This document shows positions 1 to 13,705 of a DNA stretch of 64,000 nucleotides, piece after piece. The notes beneath the pieces were generated by a model. It searched no databases. It was not told where the DNA came from and was given only the letters and a program-made list of their open reading frames with translations. Numbering within the stretch: position 1 is the first letter of the stretch; each line of letters begins with the position of its first letter. Made by a program: the position numbers and the translations under genes. The stretch covers positions 52,160,312 to 52,224,311 of the forward strand of contig NC_087066.1 of NCBI RefSeq assembly GCF_963678635.1, given 5' to 3'. The DNA comes from Symsagittifera roscoffensis (taxonomy: Eukaryota; Xenacoelomorpha; Acoela; Convolutidae).

Positions 1-410
1 CCGACTGCCGCGTAATCCATATCGAATAATTTTTTTAGGAAAAAAATTGAAAAATTATAAATTGAAAAACTTGAAATTTTTAGGAAAAAAATTGAGTTAT
101 ACGAAGTTTAAGTTTGGAACCATTTCGTTGTGCGGAGTAATTCGCCACAGAAAAATTAATCACGCAACGCTTTCAGTCTTATGAATAAAAACTTCAAAGT
201 ACAGAAAATTTAGTCAAGAGCAAGGCCGAACAGGAAATTTTCAAAATACCTGCAAGAGCAAATCATAGGGAAAATAACATTTAAAATTTGATTTCAGAAA
301 GTCGTCAATGAGGCATAAAGTTTTTTTGTTGAAAACTACTATTTCGATTGACTGAATAAAGAGACCAAACCAAGTTGATAATAATTTAAATATTTTTCGA
401 AAGTCGGAAG
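1..410. other. Non-coding AT-rich flank
   Basis: No reading frame with coding character is seen. A short motif, TTTTTAGGAAAAAAATTGA, occurs twice within the first 100 bases. The last bases before 411 (CGAAAGTCGGAAG) resemble the inner end of an arm of the foldback family described at 14,234, so this may be a remnant of another copy. Confidence 0.5.
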
Positions 411-1069
411 AACAAGGCTGCTCGTATCAGCACACTATGTCATCTTCCAGCACCCATGTAGAAAAAGTGATGTTTTTAATTTAAAGCAAAGTGTTAAGTA
501 GACCAAGCAAGCTTGCCTCTATTCAATTCAAAACAATTTCTCAGAAAGATTTCCTTTTTAGAGTGATCTCACATCAAAGTTGTTCTTTCTTGTTGAAGAA
601 AGTGACGGAATATTTGTGCTCGGGGTGGTTTTATCTCCGGACTAAATTCGACTTTTCAATTAGATATTTTCAACCAAAAGGTTTTGCTGTCTTGAGCTCA
701 AATTTGAAAAATTAATTTACCTGTGATCACTTTTCGTAAAGTTATGGGGGTTTAAAAATTGGCAACTTGGCCAATTTGTGATAATTAACGCGCGATACAT
801 TTTGTGCTATTAACGCGTAAGCGGATACTTAATCCGTACTATAAATTGTTCCAAAATGAATTGAAGAATGGTTTTTGTTTATTTAAAAGTTTTCTATTTG
901 CAAAATTTTTACTTTGTACTGTACATGTAGGTGGAAGATTTTTCCAAAAAAATGAAAAAAAAATTACTAGAGTTTTGAGGTTTCTTCATTTTTTAAGCAA
1001 AAATACTCCATAGACCTTAAAAGGCAGTCGGATCAGTCAGGGCTTCGCCCTGATACGAGCAGCCTTGTT
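411..1069. repeat. Foldback/MITE family, copy A (complete ends)
   Basis: The two ends are perfect 20-bp inverted repeats, AACAAGGCTGCTCGTATCAG at 411-430 and its complement at 1050-1069. The right half (about 595-1069) carries the conserved family arm: GACGGAATATTTGTGCTCGG, the core GCTATTAACGCGTAAGCGG near 810, and AGACCTTAAAAGGCAGTCGGA just before a small hairpin TCAGGGCTTCGCCCTGA. The left half is largely unique. No transposase is encoded and the short open frames here are incidental. I do not see a clear target duplication. Confidence 0.75.
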
Positions 1070-4000
1070 ATTTTTTTAATGATTTTTTGAAAATGAACAT
1101 TTGATTTTTTTTGGCGCCTACATCTATTGAAAAATGATCAAACCGGAGACTAGCGGGGGTTGTGAAAATGTGCTGGCACGGGAGCTGCAAATAGGCTGGC
1201 ACGGGATGCTGCATTAGTTGGAAGAACACAGGAAGCGAACAGCGAAAAAAGAGTAAAAAACCAAGGGTTAGACGCCTGATTCGTGACTTTTGAAGCGAAC
1301 CAAAGTGTAAAATCACGTATGTTTTTGTTCCCATTCACAGCATTTATCGTTTAATACTTCCAACCCTCTATTTTTACGGCATGAACATAACGAATAGGTT
1401 CAACTTGTTTATGCTCGTCCTCAGCAAGATAGTTCGGGAAGTTGAATGTACATTTTCGTCGCAACCGACCGCTTTTCAAATCTATCGGCAATGTTGACTC
1501 GGTCAACTGGGAACACAAAATTAATTCTTAAAAGCATACATACAACAGCACTGCATTCCAAATCCAACAAACACTCGGGGTGAGAAAACAATTTAATGGA
1601 TGCCTTTTGTTAGATAAAATATCAGACGAAATTTTGCCCGAATTTTGACTGGACGACTCAGATCATTAACAAAGGCTTAAAAACCGCTAAATTCAGTCCA
1701 GAATTTGGTTTTTTCAGGATACCCTGAACTATTTTATCGAGGATTTCAGGGTTACTAAAAACTGGGTGACGCGGTTTTCCCTTATTAAGTTACAATTTGG
1801 TCGAAACCGAATACCGAGCTATTTTTGCAATTGACCGCATCGAAAATTTTGTGTTCAATCTCTAAAACAAGAATCAAACTTCTGCCGGAAAGACTTGAGC
1901 CCAGAAAACTTGAGTTACACTTGCTTAAAAAAATTTTTTGTTCTGAACATGTAAAAATTGGGGAGGACCTTTGTATTCGGATGGGTTTCAATTTTTTTCC
2001 CACGCAAAATTAAGAAGCGAAAATAATAATCAGAATGGTTCGAGTGATGAATCAAATTGAAGTTCTTTCAATCGTGATTCATTAAAAGTGATTCGTCATT
2101 GAAAAATTTTCAAAGAAATTTCAGAGAAACTGGTTGAAAATGTTTTAATAATTCAGTTTTCAGCAAATAAAGCGAGCGAGTTTGCTTATAACAGCTTGTT
2201 TATGCTTAAATAAAGCACTTCAAACTTAGTTTTTACAATTAAATTTAGTTTTTGGAGATTTTAGCGCCGTCTTAAGAATTGAAAACTTTTTTCCTTACTT
2301 TTTCTACAAAAACTGGTGCCCAGTTTGCCTATTTTACTCTGAGTGTCAAACATGCCTAAATTGTAGTTTTATATCAGCTCCCTTTAAGAAAACTACTAAA
2401 AAAACTACACTAATTTGAAAAACAAATTTCTTTTGTATTTTGCTACAGACTATGGTGGGAACATTCTGTGCTACCCGTACAGTAACCGGCTGTCCCCGTT
2501 TAATTTGTTTTTTATTGGTATTTTACACGAACATAATCATGTTCCAGGCGAAGCAGAATACTGATATTGCCTGGTTTTTCTGTTATAGTACCCAAAACTG
2601 ATCTTTTCATATTTTAATGATTGAATCATTATGCTCGAATCTGATTGGTTCAAATTGGATGTTCAGTAAAAATAGAAGCTCTAAACAGTTTGATAGACTT
2701 GGGCCTTATCAAAAATTTGAACCCTAGCAAATTTAGCGGGTTACAAACTATACGGCAGACAGCTATATGGAGCAGAAGAGAGATCAAAAATTAGTCGTCT
2801 CCGTAAGCTTGAAAAAAAAAACGAGTTTTTTCATAGTTTCAAGATGTTCTTGGTATTTTGAGAACAAAAATTATTTAAACAACACAATTTGTCATGAAAT
2901 TTGGAGATTGTCGGCAAAACAATAACAGGCCCCAGTTTCTCAACGTGATAATTTCAACAACAGTTTTTTTTAAAAAAAAATTCAAATTGTGATAAGCAAA
3001 CTTTAGACTGCCAATATGAAAAAATCCAAAAATTTGACTCGCTCTCAAATAATGTGCTGACTGAAATTACATTGAAACAAACGAAATTTTTTTAGCCGCA
3101 ACTTAGGCGAATGAAAACACACTTACTGGTAGATTCGAAGAATCCAGAACCAATCCTCGGGACTTCGAAACATTCATTGTAAATTTTCTCTGATTAAAAG
3201 CAACCACCCCTAGCTAACGTAGTCCTCTCTTTCTCACAAAATTGTTACAATAAGTATACACACATATGATTATTCAAAACGAGAAGCGACTTTGATAAAA
3301 CAGAATTCATAGTCATGTCGGTAGTTATCTGATAAAGGATTGTGTAGAGCTTGGTAAATGTTTTTTTTTGTTGAATTTCAAATTTAAATGAAATACTCAA
3401 AAATTTTTCGATGGCTACCAATACAACGCCAAGTTTCAAGTTTGAAACTGATCTCAACGTCAAACACTGCCAACGTCACGCCATAATTTTTTGTGAAGTC
3501 ATGTTAGTTTGAAAACTGTGAATTTTTGAAAACAGCTATTACTGATTTTTTACATTTTAGGATGTAAGGTATCTGGCGTATAAGTTAGGCCTCTCAAAAT
3601 CCTCTTGAAGCCCTCCCAATAATCAAGGTCCAAAAACCAGCTGCAGGTGCCTATGTTGAAATGTACGATTCATGTTCCGGCGTTCTCTACCAAAAATTGT
3701 TTTTTTTTTCGACCGTCTTGACCAAATTTTGGTATGATTCAATTCCCCCCCCAACAAAATTTTTTTTGTCTTTTGTCGACCCGGTTCAGCTTTGTTTCGT
3801 TTTCTCGACCAAAGTTCGATATGTTTCGAATTTTTTGACTGTCTCAACCGATATATTTAAAAAGTTATTGTTTTGACCCAATTCAAATGTTTTAATTTTT
3901 TTAAACTGTCTCGACCGACAATTTCTAAAAATTTGCTTGTTCAACCCCGTATAGATATGTTTCAACTGTCTCGAGTGTCTCGTTAAACAGCTTTTTTTCA

Positions 4001-7000
4001 TTTGATCCATCTTAGATCCGTTTTAACAAAGTGACTTCTAGTGGGATGTGTAATGGTTATCTCAATTCTCTAGATCACAAAAATCTGAGCGTGAATTTAT
4101 GTTTTGTCCTTTGTCTGTTATCGAATAAATTTTGTCTGGTAAAAGAAACACTTGCCGAGCTCCATTGATTGGTCACTTTCTTCGAAAGTCAGTACAGCAA
4201 GGCTCTTTGTATCATGACAAAGCCCTGAGTGTGACGTTCTTTAAAATGATCAAATGATCAATGAAAGTGCAAATTATGATCATACTAACAAACATTGACC
4301 TGTTTCTACAGAAGGGCATGGGACAAATTTTTTCAACGTCATCTTTTAATTTACTTGACCTCTGCTTAAACTAAGCATGGGTTCTTGGAATTTATAGGAG
4401 GTGGCGGATTTCCAAAGTATTTTCTAAATTTTTCTCAAATTTTTTTGTAGGTCAACAAAATTAACGTGTAATCCAAAATGTGTAATCCATTTTATTCAGT
4501 TATAATCAATTAAACCGAATTGTACTAATGTTTAGAAAAAAATTAAACTGGCTTGTATTGAAATTTAGAATTATGATCCATTTAAAAAAAACGAAATATT
4601 TTTCTCACCATTTCCATGCATTGGACAGAATTTATTCCAGGGCTTAATGATTTGTCAAAACAATCAATTAAACTTAGTTCTGCGTTGCCCACGCGGTCTG
4701 TATTTTTGTGAAACCGATTCTTTGACAAAAAAGGAAAGACAAAAAAGTTACATCAACTCTTAATAAATCTTTGAACAACGTTAACCTTAGCAACTAATAT
4801 TCGCTGACGAATCTCAAACTGCACTTCAAAATGAAACCAATAACGTTTTTTAGAGTTGAGATTTATTCAATATAATACCTGTGTTTTTCAGAGGGAGGAA
4901 AAAGACCGTAAATTAAGTTTTTTAAAAAATCTTCTCCGAATCATCCATGCAAGCAGACTCTTAGAAATTTTCCAATCAAATTCAAAACGCAGAGCGTGAT
5001 GAAAATCATTGCTAAAATATCTCCAAATTCGGAAGAAGCTCGGGCTAAATCAACTTGAATGACATTACGTTCGAAAATAGCTAATTGTGTTAAGTGAGTG
5101 GTTAGAGGAGAAAACGGATGTCAATAAAATTATGCACGCCTGCTCAAGTAAGATATGACTTGACGAAAATACCATCAGCCAAGTATCGGCCTAAATTTTT
5201 TAAAGACGTCAAGAGAATGACACAAAATAGTATTTTTCACAGCTTTTTCGTATGAGTAAGCACCCTTGTGAGCACTGCAATTGATCGGCAAACGAAAATG
5301 ATCTTGCTTTTTCCATGCCATTACTCAGTTACGGCTAGAAGTTAGGTAAATAAAGCCATTAATCAGTCTGAATTAATGTAATATCCGTCATCTTTCAGTA
5401 TTCATAAAGGTATCCGTTTTTGGTAGAGGTCACAGCTTTTTTCGACGGTGTAATTAACTGTGCGACAGCGATTGCAAAAAACATACATGAGCTAGCCTCG
5501 CAAAACATCTTAACTTCGAAAATAAGTTTCATAGCAAAAAAAAAACAGCCTGGAAGCTGCTACTACGCTATAGTCAGAAGTTATTGGATCCGACGTTGCT
5601 TTAAGGTATCAGCTTGCATGCAATAAATGGTCATTACCATACCTTCAGAAGTAATCAATGGCTCTTGACAATATGAAACAATTAGAGCTGGAAATTTTGT
5701 TGAAGAAAAAATTTGTTCGCAAAAGTAATATGAAATAATTGCCTCAAGTTGAATTTGTTGTTGAAATTTAATATTATCAAATATCATAAAACATCATAGC
5801 TCTTCGCCATTTCACTTGTTTATTTTACCTACTCCATCTTACCATTTTGCGTCTTCTCCATTTTACCTGGTGTTGATTGTTTTTTTTTAACCTGCTACCA
5901 CTAATTTAGTTTCCAGTCCTAACAACTGTAGCATCAAACACTTAAATTTTCTAGACCAAGTCAAGTCTTATTATCAAAATTAAACAGATAAAAAACGTTG
6001 ATAACCGATCATAAAACCAACGAAAAAAACTCTGCTTTCCTGCTATTTTCCCCGAAATAGTGTTGAATGCATTTGAGACGGTACCAATTAAGCAGATGAT
6101 TTGAAGTTGCCGAACAATTTTTTATCTTCCCGTTTGTGTAAATTTAGAGGAGGAAGAGGACGAAAAACTTTATCTGAAAAAGATACTATTTGAAGAAATC
6201 GGTCTCTAGTAGCCAATATTTTTTGCTGAACAAAAAAGTTGCTGTTGTTTCCGTTTTCTTGCAAAGTGAAACCTGCAATTTTGTTTTGCTTCAATTCTAG
6301 CAGCATAAATCTGCTCTATCAACTAACTTTGAGGCGTGTTTCTCTGGGACAGATTTTTCCTAGCACAAAAACTTCATGCAAAAATTGTGACCATAAGACC
6401 CAATATCAGAGGATATAAAAAATTACCAGGCATATTTTGGGAGCTTTTATCATAACACAAAGAGCTAAGTGTGCAGCGCAGCAGATTGCAACAAAAAGAT
6501 GAGTTCAGATACACCAAAATCAGGGCAGTTGGTTATTTAGCAAAATAAATGATAAATGGTTAGACTCCATTCTGAAGGCCTGACAGGTTGTTTTTTTTTT
6601 GTAAAGACTTATAATTGGGATGCTTAAAAAGCAGGGTTTGAATTTTAGGTTTGTAAGCCTTAAACCCGGCCCCAACCAAAAAGTTAAATCAAAATTGCTC
6701 GAGCAATTTTCTTTAAAAAGCTAGAATGTCTTCTGTAATGGATTCGAATTGTGACCAAATACCGAACTGTTTAATATCAGATTGAGGGGTTATTCTTGAG
6801 CATCGATTTTTTACCTTGCATTTACCTTCTTTTTGTGTCATCAGGGTTCTCTCCCATTGTTATTGTCAAGATATTTGTCTAGAATTGACTATAACCTCTA
6901 TTTGACCTCGAATCTATTGGCAGCTGGCACTGAAAATAACCGTTAACTTCAGCAAGAACGTAGTATCCCGAGCTTTTATTCTGATAACGTCGAACATTAA

Positions 7001-7238
7001 ATCACTAGAATTGCTGCAAAATTTTTGCTTATTCGTTTTAAATTTTTTTCTGGTTGCAGGAATTAGTTGCGCAAATGAACGCATAAAATGAAGTTGCAAA
7101 GGTAGAAGCTAGCAATTAAAGTTTTTACTTAGTTGGAAAACAAAAGCCAGCGAGCCAAGCTACACGTTTTTTGCTGTAGTTGCACTTTTTTATCTTAAAG
7201 AGCTTAAAATGCGTTAAAAAATCTTTCGTTTTTTATAC
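1070..7238. other. Long gene-free stretch
   Basis: Both strands carry only short open frames (all under about 90 codons) with low-complexity AT-rich composition and no recognisable domain. Apart from the degenerate repeat at 3,640-4,000 I see nothing that looks like a gene, RNA gene or intact mobile element. Fragments at about 4,200 (GTATCATGACAAAGCCCTGA) may be decayed ends of the foldback family. Confidence 0.6.
3640..4000. repeat. Degenerate tandem repeat with CTCGACC motif
   Basis: A phrase of the form CTGTCTCGACCGA / TCTCGACCAAAG / TTTCGACCGTC recurs four or five times at intervals of roughly 50-75 bases, interleaved with T-runs and with GATATGTTTC-like words (3,820, 3,955). The units are too diverged to define an exact period by eye. 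Both strands give short frames, which are by-products of the repeat. Confidence 0.45.
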
Positions 7239-7339
7239 AAAGGATTGGGTTTTCAAAGGATTGGGTTTTCAAAGGATTTTGGGTTTTCATTGGGTTTTCA
7301 AAGGATTGGGTTTTCAACATTGGGTTTTCAAAGGATTTT
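7239..7339. repeat. Tandem repeat, unit GGGTTTTCAAAGGATT
   Basis: About six tandem copies of a 15-16 bp unit of the form TTGGGTTTTCAAAGGA, some lacking the AAAGGA part. The array accounts for the repetitive peptide GLGFQ/WVFKG in the overlapping short open frame, which is not a gene. Confidence 0.8.
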
Positions 7340-7544
7340 TATTCGATTACAATCGTGACATTTTCCAAGGCAGTTTAGTTTCTTCTAATCAGTTATAGCT
7401 GATTATAGTTCTTACATAAAATCTACTACTATCAGCTATAGTCAATTGGAGTGTCTTAGTTTGCCAAAGGTTAGGCACATCAAAAAATTATATTAATGAC
7501 TATAAAAATGCTATCAATAACGGTATTTATAAATGCGGGATGTT

Positions 7545-8905
7545 CGGTCAACTATGGTTCAAAATTGGTTCAAAATTTTACTGCTAAACAAACTTTCATG
7601 GACATCCCTTAAAATTATTTGAAAGATTCCCGCGGTTGGTGAAAAACAACTCAGTCAATCTAAATAACAAAGTACAAAAATGTGCTCTTTTTTGCAGAAA
7701 AAATTTTTAGAAAAATCAAAAGTCATCGGGAACAAAATTAAAGGTTTGAGTTGAAAAATATAAAGAAAACAATCATTTAATCTCAAATTAATTTGAAAAC
7801 TGTTAAAATGGTTTTCCACCATTTCACATAAGCCAGCGTTTTTGATAAGAATTATTTATGAGCATTTATGATTCAATGTTCTTGATCAAAAAAGCAAATA
7901 AGAGAGAATTGTAATTGACTATAATCAAAAATAACAAAAAAAGCGAAAAAAAATTGAAAATATGATAGAAATAAATGATTATAGCAATTATGAACAAATC
8001 AAAAGACAGATCGAACATAATCAAATATAATGTTTCTATAATCACAGCAATTTTCTTGAACAAAGTCTGTAAACAAAAATTGATTGGTTATACACATTTT
8101 TCTTGCTCCATTTCTTGGAAAAAAGGCTTCTGAAAACATAACATAAACATTATTAAAGCTTAAAAGTGGGTGCAGTATTACATTATTCTGCTTGAATGAT
8201 TAAACTTTTTTTTGAAGTTACGACTTCATACCTGAGGAAGTTTTGTTTTCTACGTCACATTTTGACCTTAATTAATGAAGTTTGATTGAAATACCCGCAC
8301 TCAGTAAAAAGAGAAAACTATTGATTATATTACAATTATAATTGTACCTTTATCAAATTTATTTTTAATCAAAAGCGCCAAATTTAGATGTTTAAACGAT
8401 TTATGATCCATTATATTGATAAAACTTTTTGTGACATTATATTGAATTATAATCAATTATAATTGATTATAAATTTTCCAAGAATCTCTTATAATCTTTT
8501 ATAATCTCTTATAACATCTTATAATCTCTTATAATATCTTATAATCTCCTATAATCTGTTATAATCTTTTATAAAAAAGTATAATTTTTTTTTCTGTCAA
8601 AAACCTCTAAAAGTGAGATGTATTGTCATTCATCGGTTCATCTGAACACAAAGTTACCACGAAACAAAAATTTCATAGAGATCCCTTCATATTAGTTGAA
8701 AAAACCCCGCGGTAGGTGAAACATAACTCTTCTAAATGAATCATGAAACTAAAGCAGTGTGCTGATGTTTTGGTGATCAAAAGAACTTAAAATGTGCACT
8801 ATGAAACGACTATAGTCAAAAGAAATGAAAAGAAAAAACTTTATAAATTTCAATTGATATAAAAAATGTTAAAACAATTTTCTCTTCTTCCACATAAGCC
8901 AATGT
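7545..8905. repeat. Diverged direct duplication (7.55-7.84 kb and 8.63-8.90 kb)
   Basis: Two segments share an ordered set of words: a TCGGTTCA/TTGGTTCA start, AACAAA...TTTCAT..GA.ATCCCTT, then CCCGCGGTTGGTGAAAAACA versus CCCGCGGTAGGTGAAACATA, GTGCTGATGTT-like text, and finally TTCCACATAAGCCA. They look like two old copies of the same dispersed element with TTATAATC-type repeats between them. No coding capacity is visible. Confidence 0.5.
8484..8574. repeat. 10-bp-period array ATAATCTCTT
   Basis: Eight to nine consecutive 10-mers of the form ATAATCTCTT, ATAATCTTTT, ATAACATCTT, ATAATATCTT, ATAATCTCCT and ATAATCTGTT stand in strict register. The surrounding 8.3-9.2 kb is scattered with related GATTATAATC palindromic words. 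Confidence 0.85.
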
Positions 8906-9489
8906 CTACAAAAAGCATAAAATATAAGCAATTCAGATGAAAGTTCGAAGACAAAATGGGCGAACAAAAGGGATTATAAACAATTATGATCGTTTATAAT
9001 GGATTTTTTCTGCAACACAAATGAATTAGAAATTCGGATAAGATTATTCTTTATAGCCGATTATAATGTATTATAACTGATTATATTTGATTTCAAAAAG
9101 AGAGATTCTAATCGATTATTAATTGATTAAAATAATTTTTTTCTTAATTGTTGTACGACTGGTACTAAAATCATATTATAATCACATATTAACGGTTGAA
9201 ACTGGATGCGCGTAGTCTCTCTTGTCGTATTGGAAGGTGTGAGTTCGCAACAAATTTTTTTTCCCAATTTCTATAAAACTTACGACCGAAACAAATGGAT
9301 TTAAATTAAAGGATTTAAGTAGTTTGATCGTGAACTAAAGCTAAAAAAATAATTTGAATGAATACTTTTTTTTATTTTGGTACCTTTTTTTCCTCAAATG
9401 ATATATAAATTACAACAAAACTACCCTTAGCAACAGAAACCTGACCTTTTGATAAATCAGTTACTTCAGTGATCAATTAAATTTGTTAG

Positions 9490-9690
9490 CGAAAGTCTGG
9501 ACATAAGGTCTGGAAAATCTGGACATAGGTCGCGGCAAGGGTCGCGCCGTGTCCGGATTTAGACCCAATTTGCATAGTCACGCCGAGAGTTTGAGTCTGG
9601 AATGTCTGGACATGAGTCGCACCGTAGGCCGAGAAAGTCTAGACATACCAAAACTTGGTCGCGAAAGTCTGGACTATTATTTTTTCGACG
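9490..9690. repeat. GC-richer patch with repeated AAAGTCTGGACATA phrase
   Basis: The phrase (GCG)AAAGTCTGGACATA or close variants occurs at about 9,491, 9,513, 9,603, 9,636 and 9,662, mixed with GGTCGCG words. The local composition is less AT-rich than the surroundings. Open frames of 70-108 codons exist on both strands here, but none shows a domain and they are explained by the repeat. Confidence 0.55.
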
Positions 9691-9780
9691 AGATTTTTTG
9701 TGTAGGGATAGGTTTAGTGGCGGAAAGAAAAGTTTTCGATTCGGAAACCAGAAACTTTCTTTAACTTTTAGTTTTGTTTG

Positions 9781-12700
9781 TAAGTTATTTATAAAACTTC
9801 TAAAATGTCGCAAAGAGGACATAAGTAATAATAGAATGAATTTTCCAGTCGTCTGCAGCGATCTTAGATTTTCAAGGTAGATCAATTTGAGTCAATTTGA
9901 AATACATTTCAACTAGCAAATAAATCACATACAATGCATTCGGATTTTACCAAAAATGGTTTTTTAGTGAAATTTGATCAATCCAAAGACAGTTTGTCAG
10001 TACAAGCTCTCGAATTACCCTAACTGCCGGCGTCACCACAGTTTCTTGTTAAGTATGTTTCTCTAAGAGCAATCACGGGACAAAAGCGAAATCAATATTG
10101 GGGCAATTGCCTGCGACTAATTCGAATTTTTTGCTTACAAAAAACTGAATGCATTTCAATGTTGATGGTCAATTTTCACTAATAGGGTCAAACCATTTTT
10201 AAAATTAATAATTTTAAAGTTTTGAGCCAAGTAGCTTGTCATTTTGATAACTTTTCCCAAAATTAGACACTGACAAACTAAGTTTAAACTGTAACTATCT
10301 TTTTTTTTCCTGGTAAATTAATTTTCGGCTAAGGCTCAATGTTTTAAAGGGAGCCGTATAGAGATTGTTTTTTTAACCGGTGACAATCAAACGCTCCAGA
10401 TATTCCTAGTTCCATAAAAGGGATTGACAAACAAATTACGCTCGAGATAGCTTTGTGTTTTTTGATGGTAAAAAAGACCGAATAAGGAATTTGGGGTGTT
10501 TTTAAATAGTTGTTTCCGCGACAGATTTTCTACACTACGGAAAAATTACTATTGTTTCGAGCACAAAAGTAAAAAAAAATGATACTTAGGCTCAGATATT
10601 TTTTGAGAAATGGTAGGAATTTTAAAAATTGCCGTAGGCACAGATATCCTTTTTTCTGTTTACATGTATAGAGTGCGGCAAAATCAATCGGGATTCAATC
10701 CGAAATAAATTTACGCAAATTAGTTGACCAAAATAGTGGGCGATACAACATGTAAAATCACAATAGGTGGGCGGGTGGTAAAAAATTTATTTTTAAAAAG
10801 GTTGATTTCAATATAAACCAAAAAATTGTTGTCAGACAATTCCATACATGGAGTTTATGAAAAAATGCTTATCATCTAACGTCAAATTTTTATGACAAGC
10901 AGTTTTCGCATGGCCAGAAATTTGCGCATGATGGTCAAAAAATTTGTAAAAAATGAAACTTTCAGTAGCGAGATTTTTTCTTTTTAGACGCAAAATCATA
11001 TTGTAAAAAAATGTTGCTGGCAAAAATTAGGGAGTTCTAATTAGGGATTGTCTATAACGTAGTCCAGATTGTTTTGTATATATTTATAATTAAAAATATA
11101 TAAATGTTTAATTTCTTAATGTTAAGGTAGAACCAATTAGACTTTAAACTGTCAAAAAAAAACGTCACGGTTTTCAATAACAAAATTTTTTGAAGTAAAA
11201 GCTTCCTAGCCGTATATACAAACATACAATTTTCACTCATAGTTCTGAGTGACATTTTTTACTGTAACTTGGAGGTTATCTAATTGCAGGTTACTTGTGA
11301 AATGGTATTGTCACCCAACCAGTGGAATTTCCTCAATGGTAAAATCCTTGGTTATTTTGCTTTCAGACAAAACACAAAACTTTTTAGCGATACTCGAAAC
11401 AATATTTATTCTAGTTTTCTTTCATATTCCGGTGAAAAATTTTTAAGGATGGGGAACAGTATTTTATCAAAGAGTTTTCATTTAATTTTCAGTGTTTCAG
11501 TGTTATTTTGGAATTATATGAAAGTTGCATGATTAAAAGCTTTGGTCAAGCTAAATTTCGATCATTTTTTAAAAAAAAATGTATCAAACTTATCAATTTC
11601 AGACTGCTGAAACGACACTCGGATAATTCAGGGCTTCGCTTAATCAAGATTAAATACGAATTATTTATGCAATTTATGATTTTTTTTGCTTATCTTTTGC
11701 AAACTTAACTGTCTTACAATCTCAAAGATAATGATGACCTGGAGTTACAACAACACAAAAATGATTTCCACCTGTAATAGCTTTAAGAAATCAAAGGTGA
11801 AGTATTTGTTTTTTGCTGTATCTTTTTTTTGAGTTCTGAATCTATTTTGAACAATTATATTTTGAAGTGTGGAAAAAGTGAAAAAGTGCCAATTTGTGAT
11901 AACTAATTGGAGGAAAAATTGTAGTTTCTAATATTGCGTAGTGAATTCGAGCCCTTTTACATACACAAGAGTTGGAGTACTTTCCTATTGATTTCCACGA
12001 ATCTACGCATTGCATTCCTATAAGAGCCATTTTTTCGGAGTTTGGAACAACTTGAGCTTCAAGAATCAATAAACATAGCAATCAATTTTTTTTTCGAGCG
12101 ACCATAGAAGCCCAATTAGTTTCAAAGTTTTCCTAATTGTCCTTGTTTGTTCTATAAACCTTATTTTAATTGTTCCCTTTCTTGGTTAAAGTGGAACACG
12201 CATGGGTTAAAAATATAATTCGGAATTTAACAACAAAAGTTTACCATTTCGAAATAAAAAAATTGAGCTATTCTCATTTCATAAACTAGGTTAAGTTTCA
12301 ACTCAAAATTGCAACACCACACCAAGTCAAAAACACGATTGAAAAATTTTTCAAAAAAAAGTTTGAGTGTTCGGAAAAACGCGTTTGTCAAATTTCCGGC
12401 AGTTACTATTCCTTCATTTTTTTCTAATTTTTAGGAATTCATCATTGTTCACTAAATCATTGTTAAAGTTGGCGAAATTGCTTGCTTCGACACATAAGTA
12501 CAATTGAACTTTTCCCAAATCAGTTTAAAAGTTTACAAAGCTTTTTTTGTCTTTTTTTTCGGCAGTTACTGTTCCATCGCTTTGTTTCATTAAATATATT
12601 TAAATCATTAAACAATCATAAAATGTTCTCAAGGACGGTTTTCTCAATGCATAAAGTCTGGTTAAAAATCAGTTTGTTGGATTACGAGGGAACTTGAAGG

Positions 12701-13429
12701 GTTCCAATGTAACCAAACTACAATCTAACCGTAGTTACCACATGCAAAGCCAAATACTGTTCTCTAAGGTATTTGCACATAATTTTCATAACAACTCTAA
12801 CTTCATGCACTTTCAGTTTCATACACGATAGTCTGATCATATATCTTGGCTAGTACGGAATAGATTACAGAAAGTCTATCACGGCCGGGAAAAACTTTGT
12901 CAGAAAAAAATTTCAGTACCTTTATTGGTTACTAAGATATACTCGCCTTTGGTCCTTTTAAGGACATAAAATGTGACTACGAATTTTTCGCAATATTTCA
13001 AACACATTTGAAACACATTTGAAATCAATGCGAAAATGAAATCGCTGATAAGAGACTAATTCGCCATTTGTGAATCGACAGTTCAGAAGTTCGAGGCCCA
13101 GCATGAATCTTGCTCATTACATTAGAGAGATGCAACATTACTAAATCCAGAAATACAACCAAAAAACTGCAAGCAAATTTTAGTTGGATCACCGTTTGTG
13201 GTTTTCTGTAAAAATGATAAACAGCTTTTTCCGCTCATTGAAGTTTCATGGATGACAAACGATTATGTTGCATTTTTGCATTTTTTTTGTCAGTGACTAA
13301 AAAAATTACAAAAGATAATTGATTATAATCCATTTTAAATAGATGATAATGCACTACTTTTGCGAGAAATGAAATTTTTCAAATCAATTTAATCAATTGT
13401 AATGGATTATTGTGCCCAAAAAATGACGA
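9781..13429. other. Gene-free stretch
   Basis: Only short, low-complexity open frames are present. A word GTCTATAACGTAGTCCAGATT at 11,050 recurs with one or two changes near 56,380, so part of this stretch is dispersed repeat. No RNA gene or intact element is seen. Confidence 0.6.
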
Positions 13430-13705
13430 AATATTGTGCTCGGAGTTGTGTATTTTTCGAGACCAACTTCGATTTTGTACATAGCCAATATGACAGATTA
13501 TTTTATACATCATTCAAAAATTAGTGTTGCCTTGAGATCAAATTTAGAAAAAAAATTACCCGTGGGTTTTTTTTCGTAAAGTCATGAGGGTTTAAAATAT
13601 GACAATTCGGCCAAATAACCCGCGATATATTTTGTGCTGTTAACGTTGAAGCCAAAAATAAATCCGTCGGGAAAATCGTTTCAAATTTTAAAACGAGGCA
13701 TGCCA
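13430..13705. repeat. Foldback family, copy E (right-arm fragment)
   Basis: The order of conserved words matches the right arm of copy A: ATTGTGCTCGGAG, GACCAACTTCGA, ATTCAAAA, CTTGAGATCAAATTT, TTTTCGTAAAGTCATGAGGGTTTAAA, GCGATATATTTTGTGCTGTTAACG and AATCCGTCGGGAAAATCGTTTC. Termini with the AACAAG inverted repeat are missing, so this is a truncated copy. Confidence 0.7.

Noticed and set aside
9559-9885. 108-codon minus-strand and 92-codon plus-strand frames
   Set aside because: Overlapping frames on both strands over a repeated phrase, with no protein features.
13080-13120. AGTTCGAGGCCCAGC as a tRNA B-box
   Set aside because: No A-box at the right distance and no cloverleaf could be drawn.
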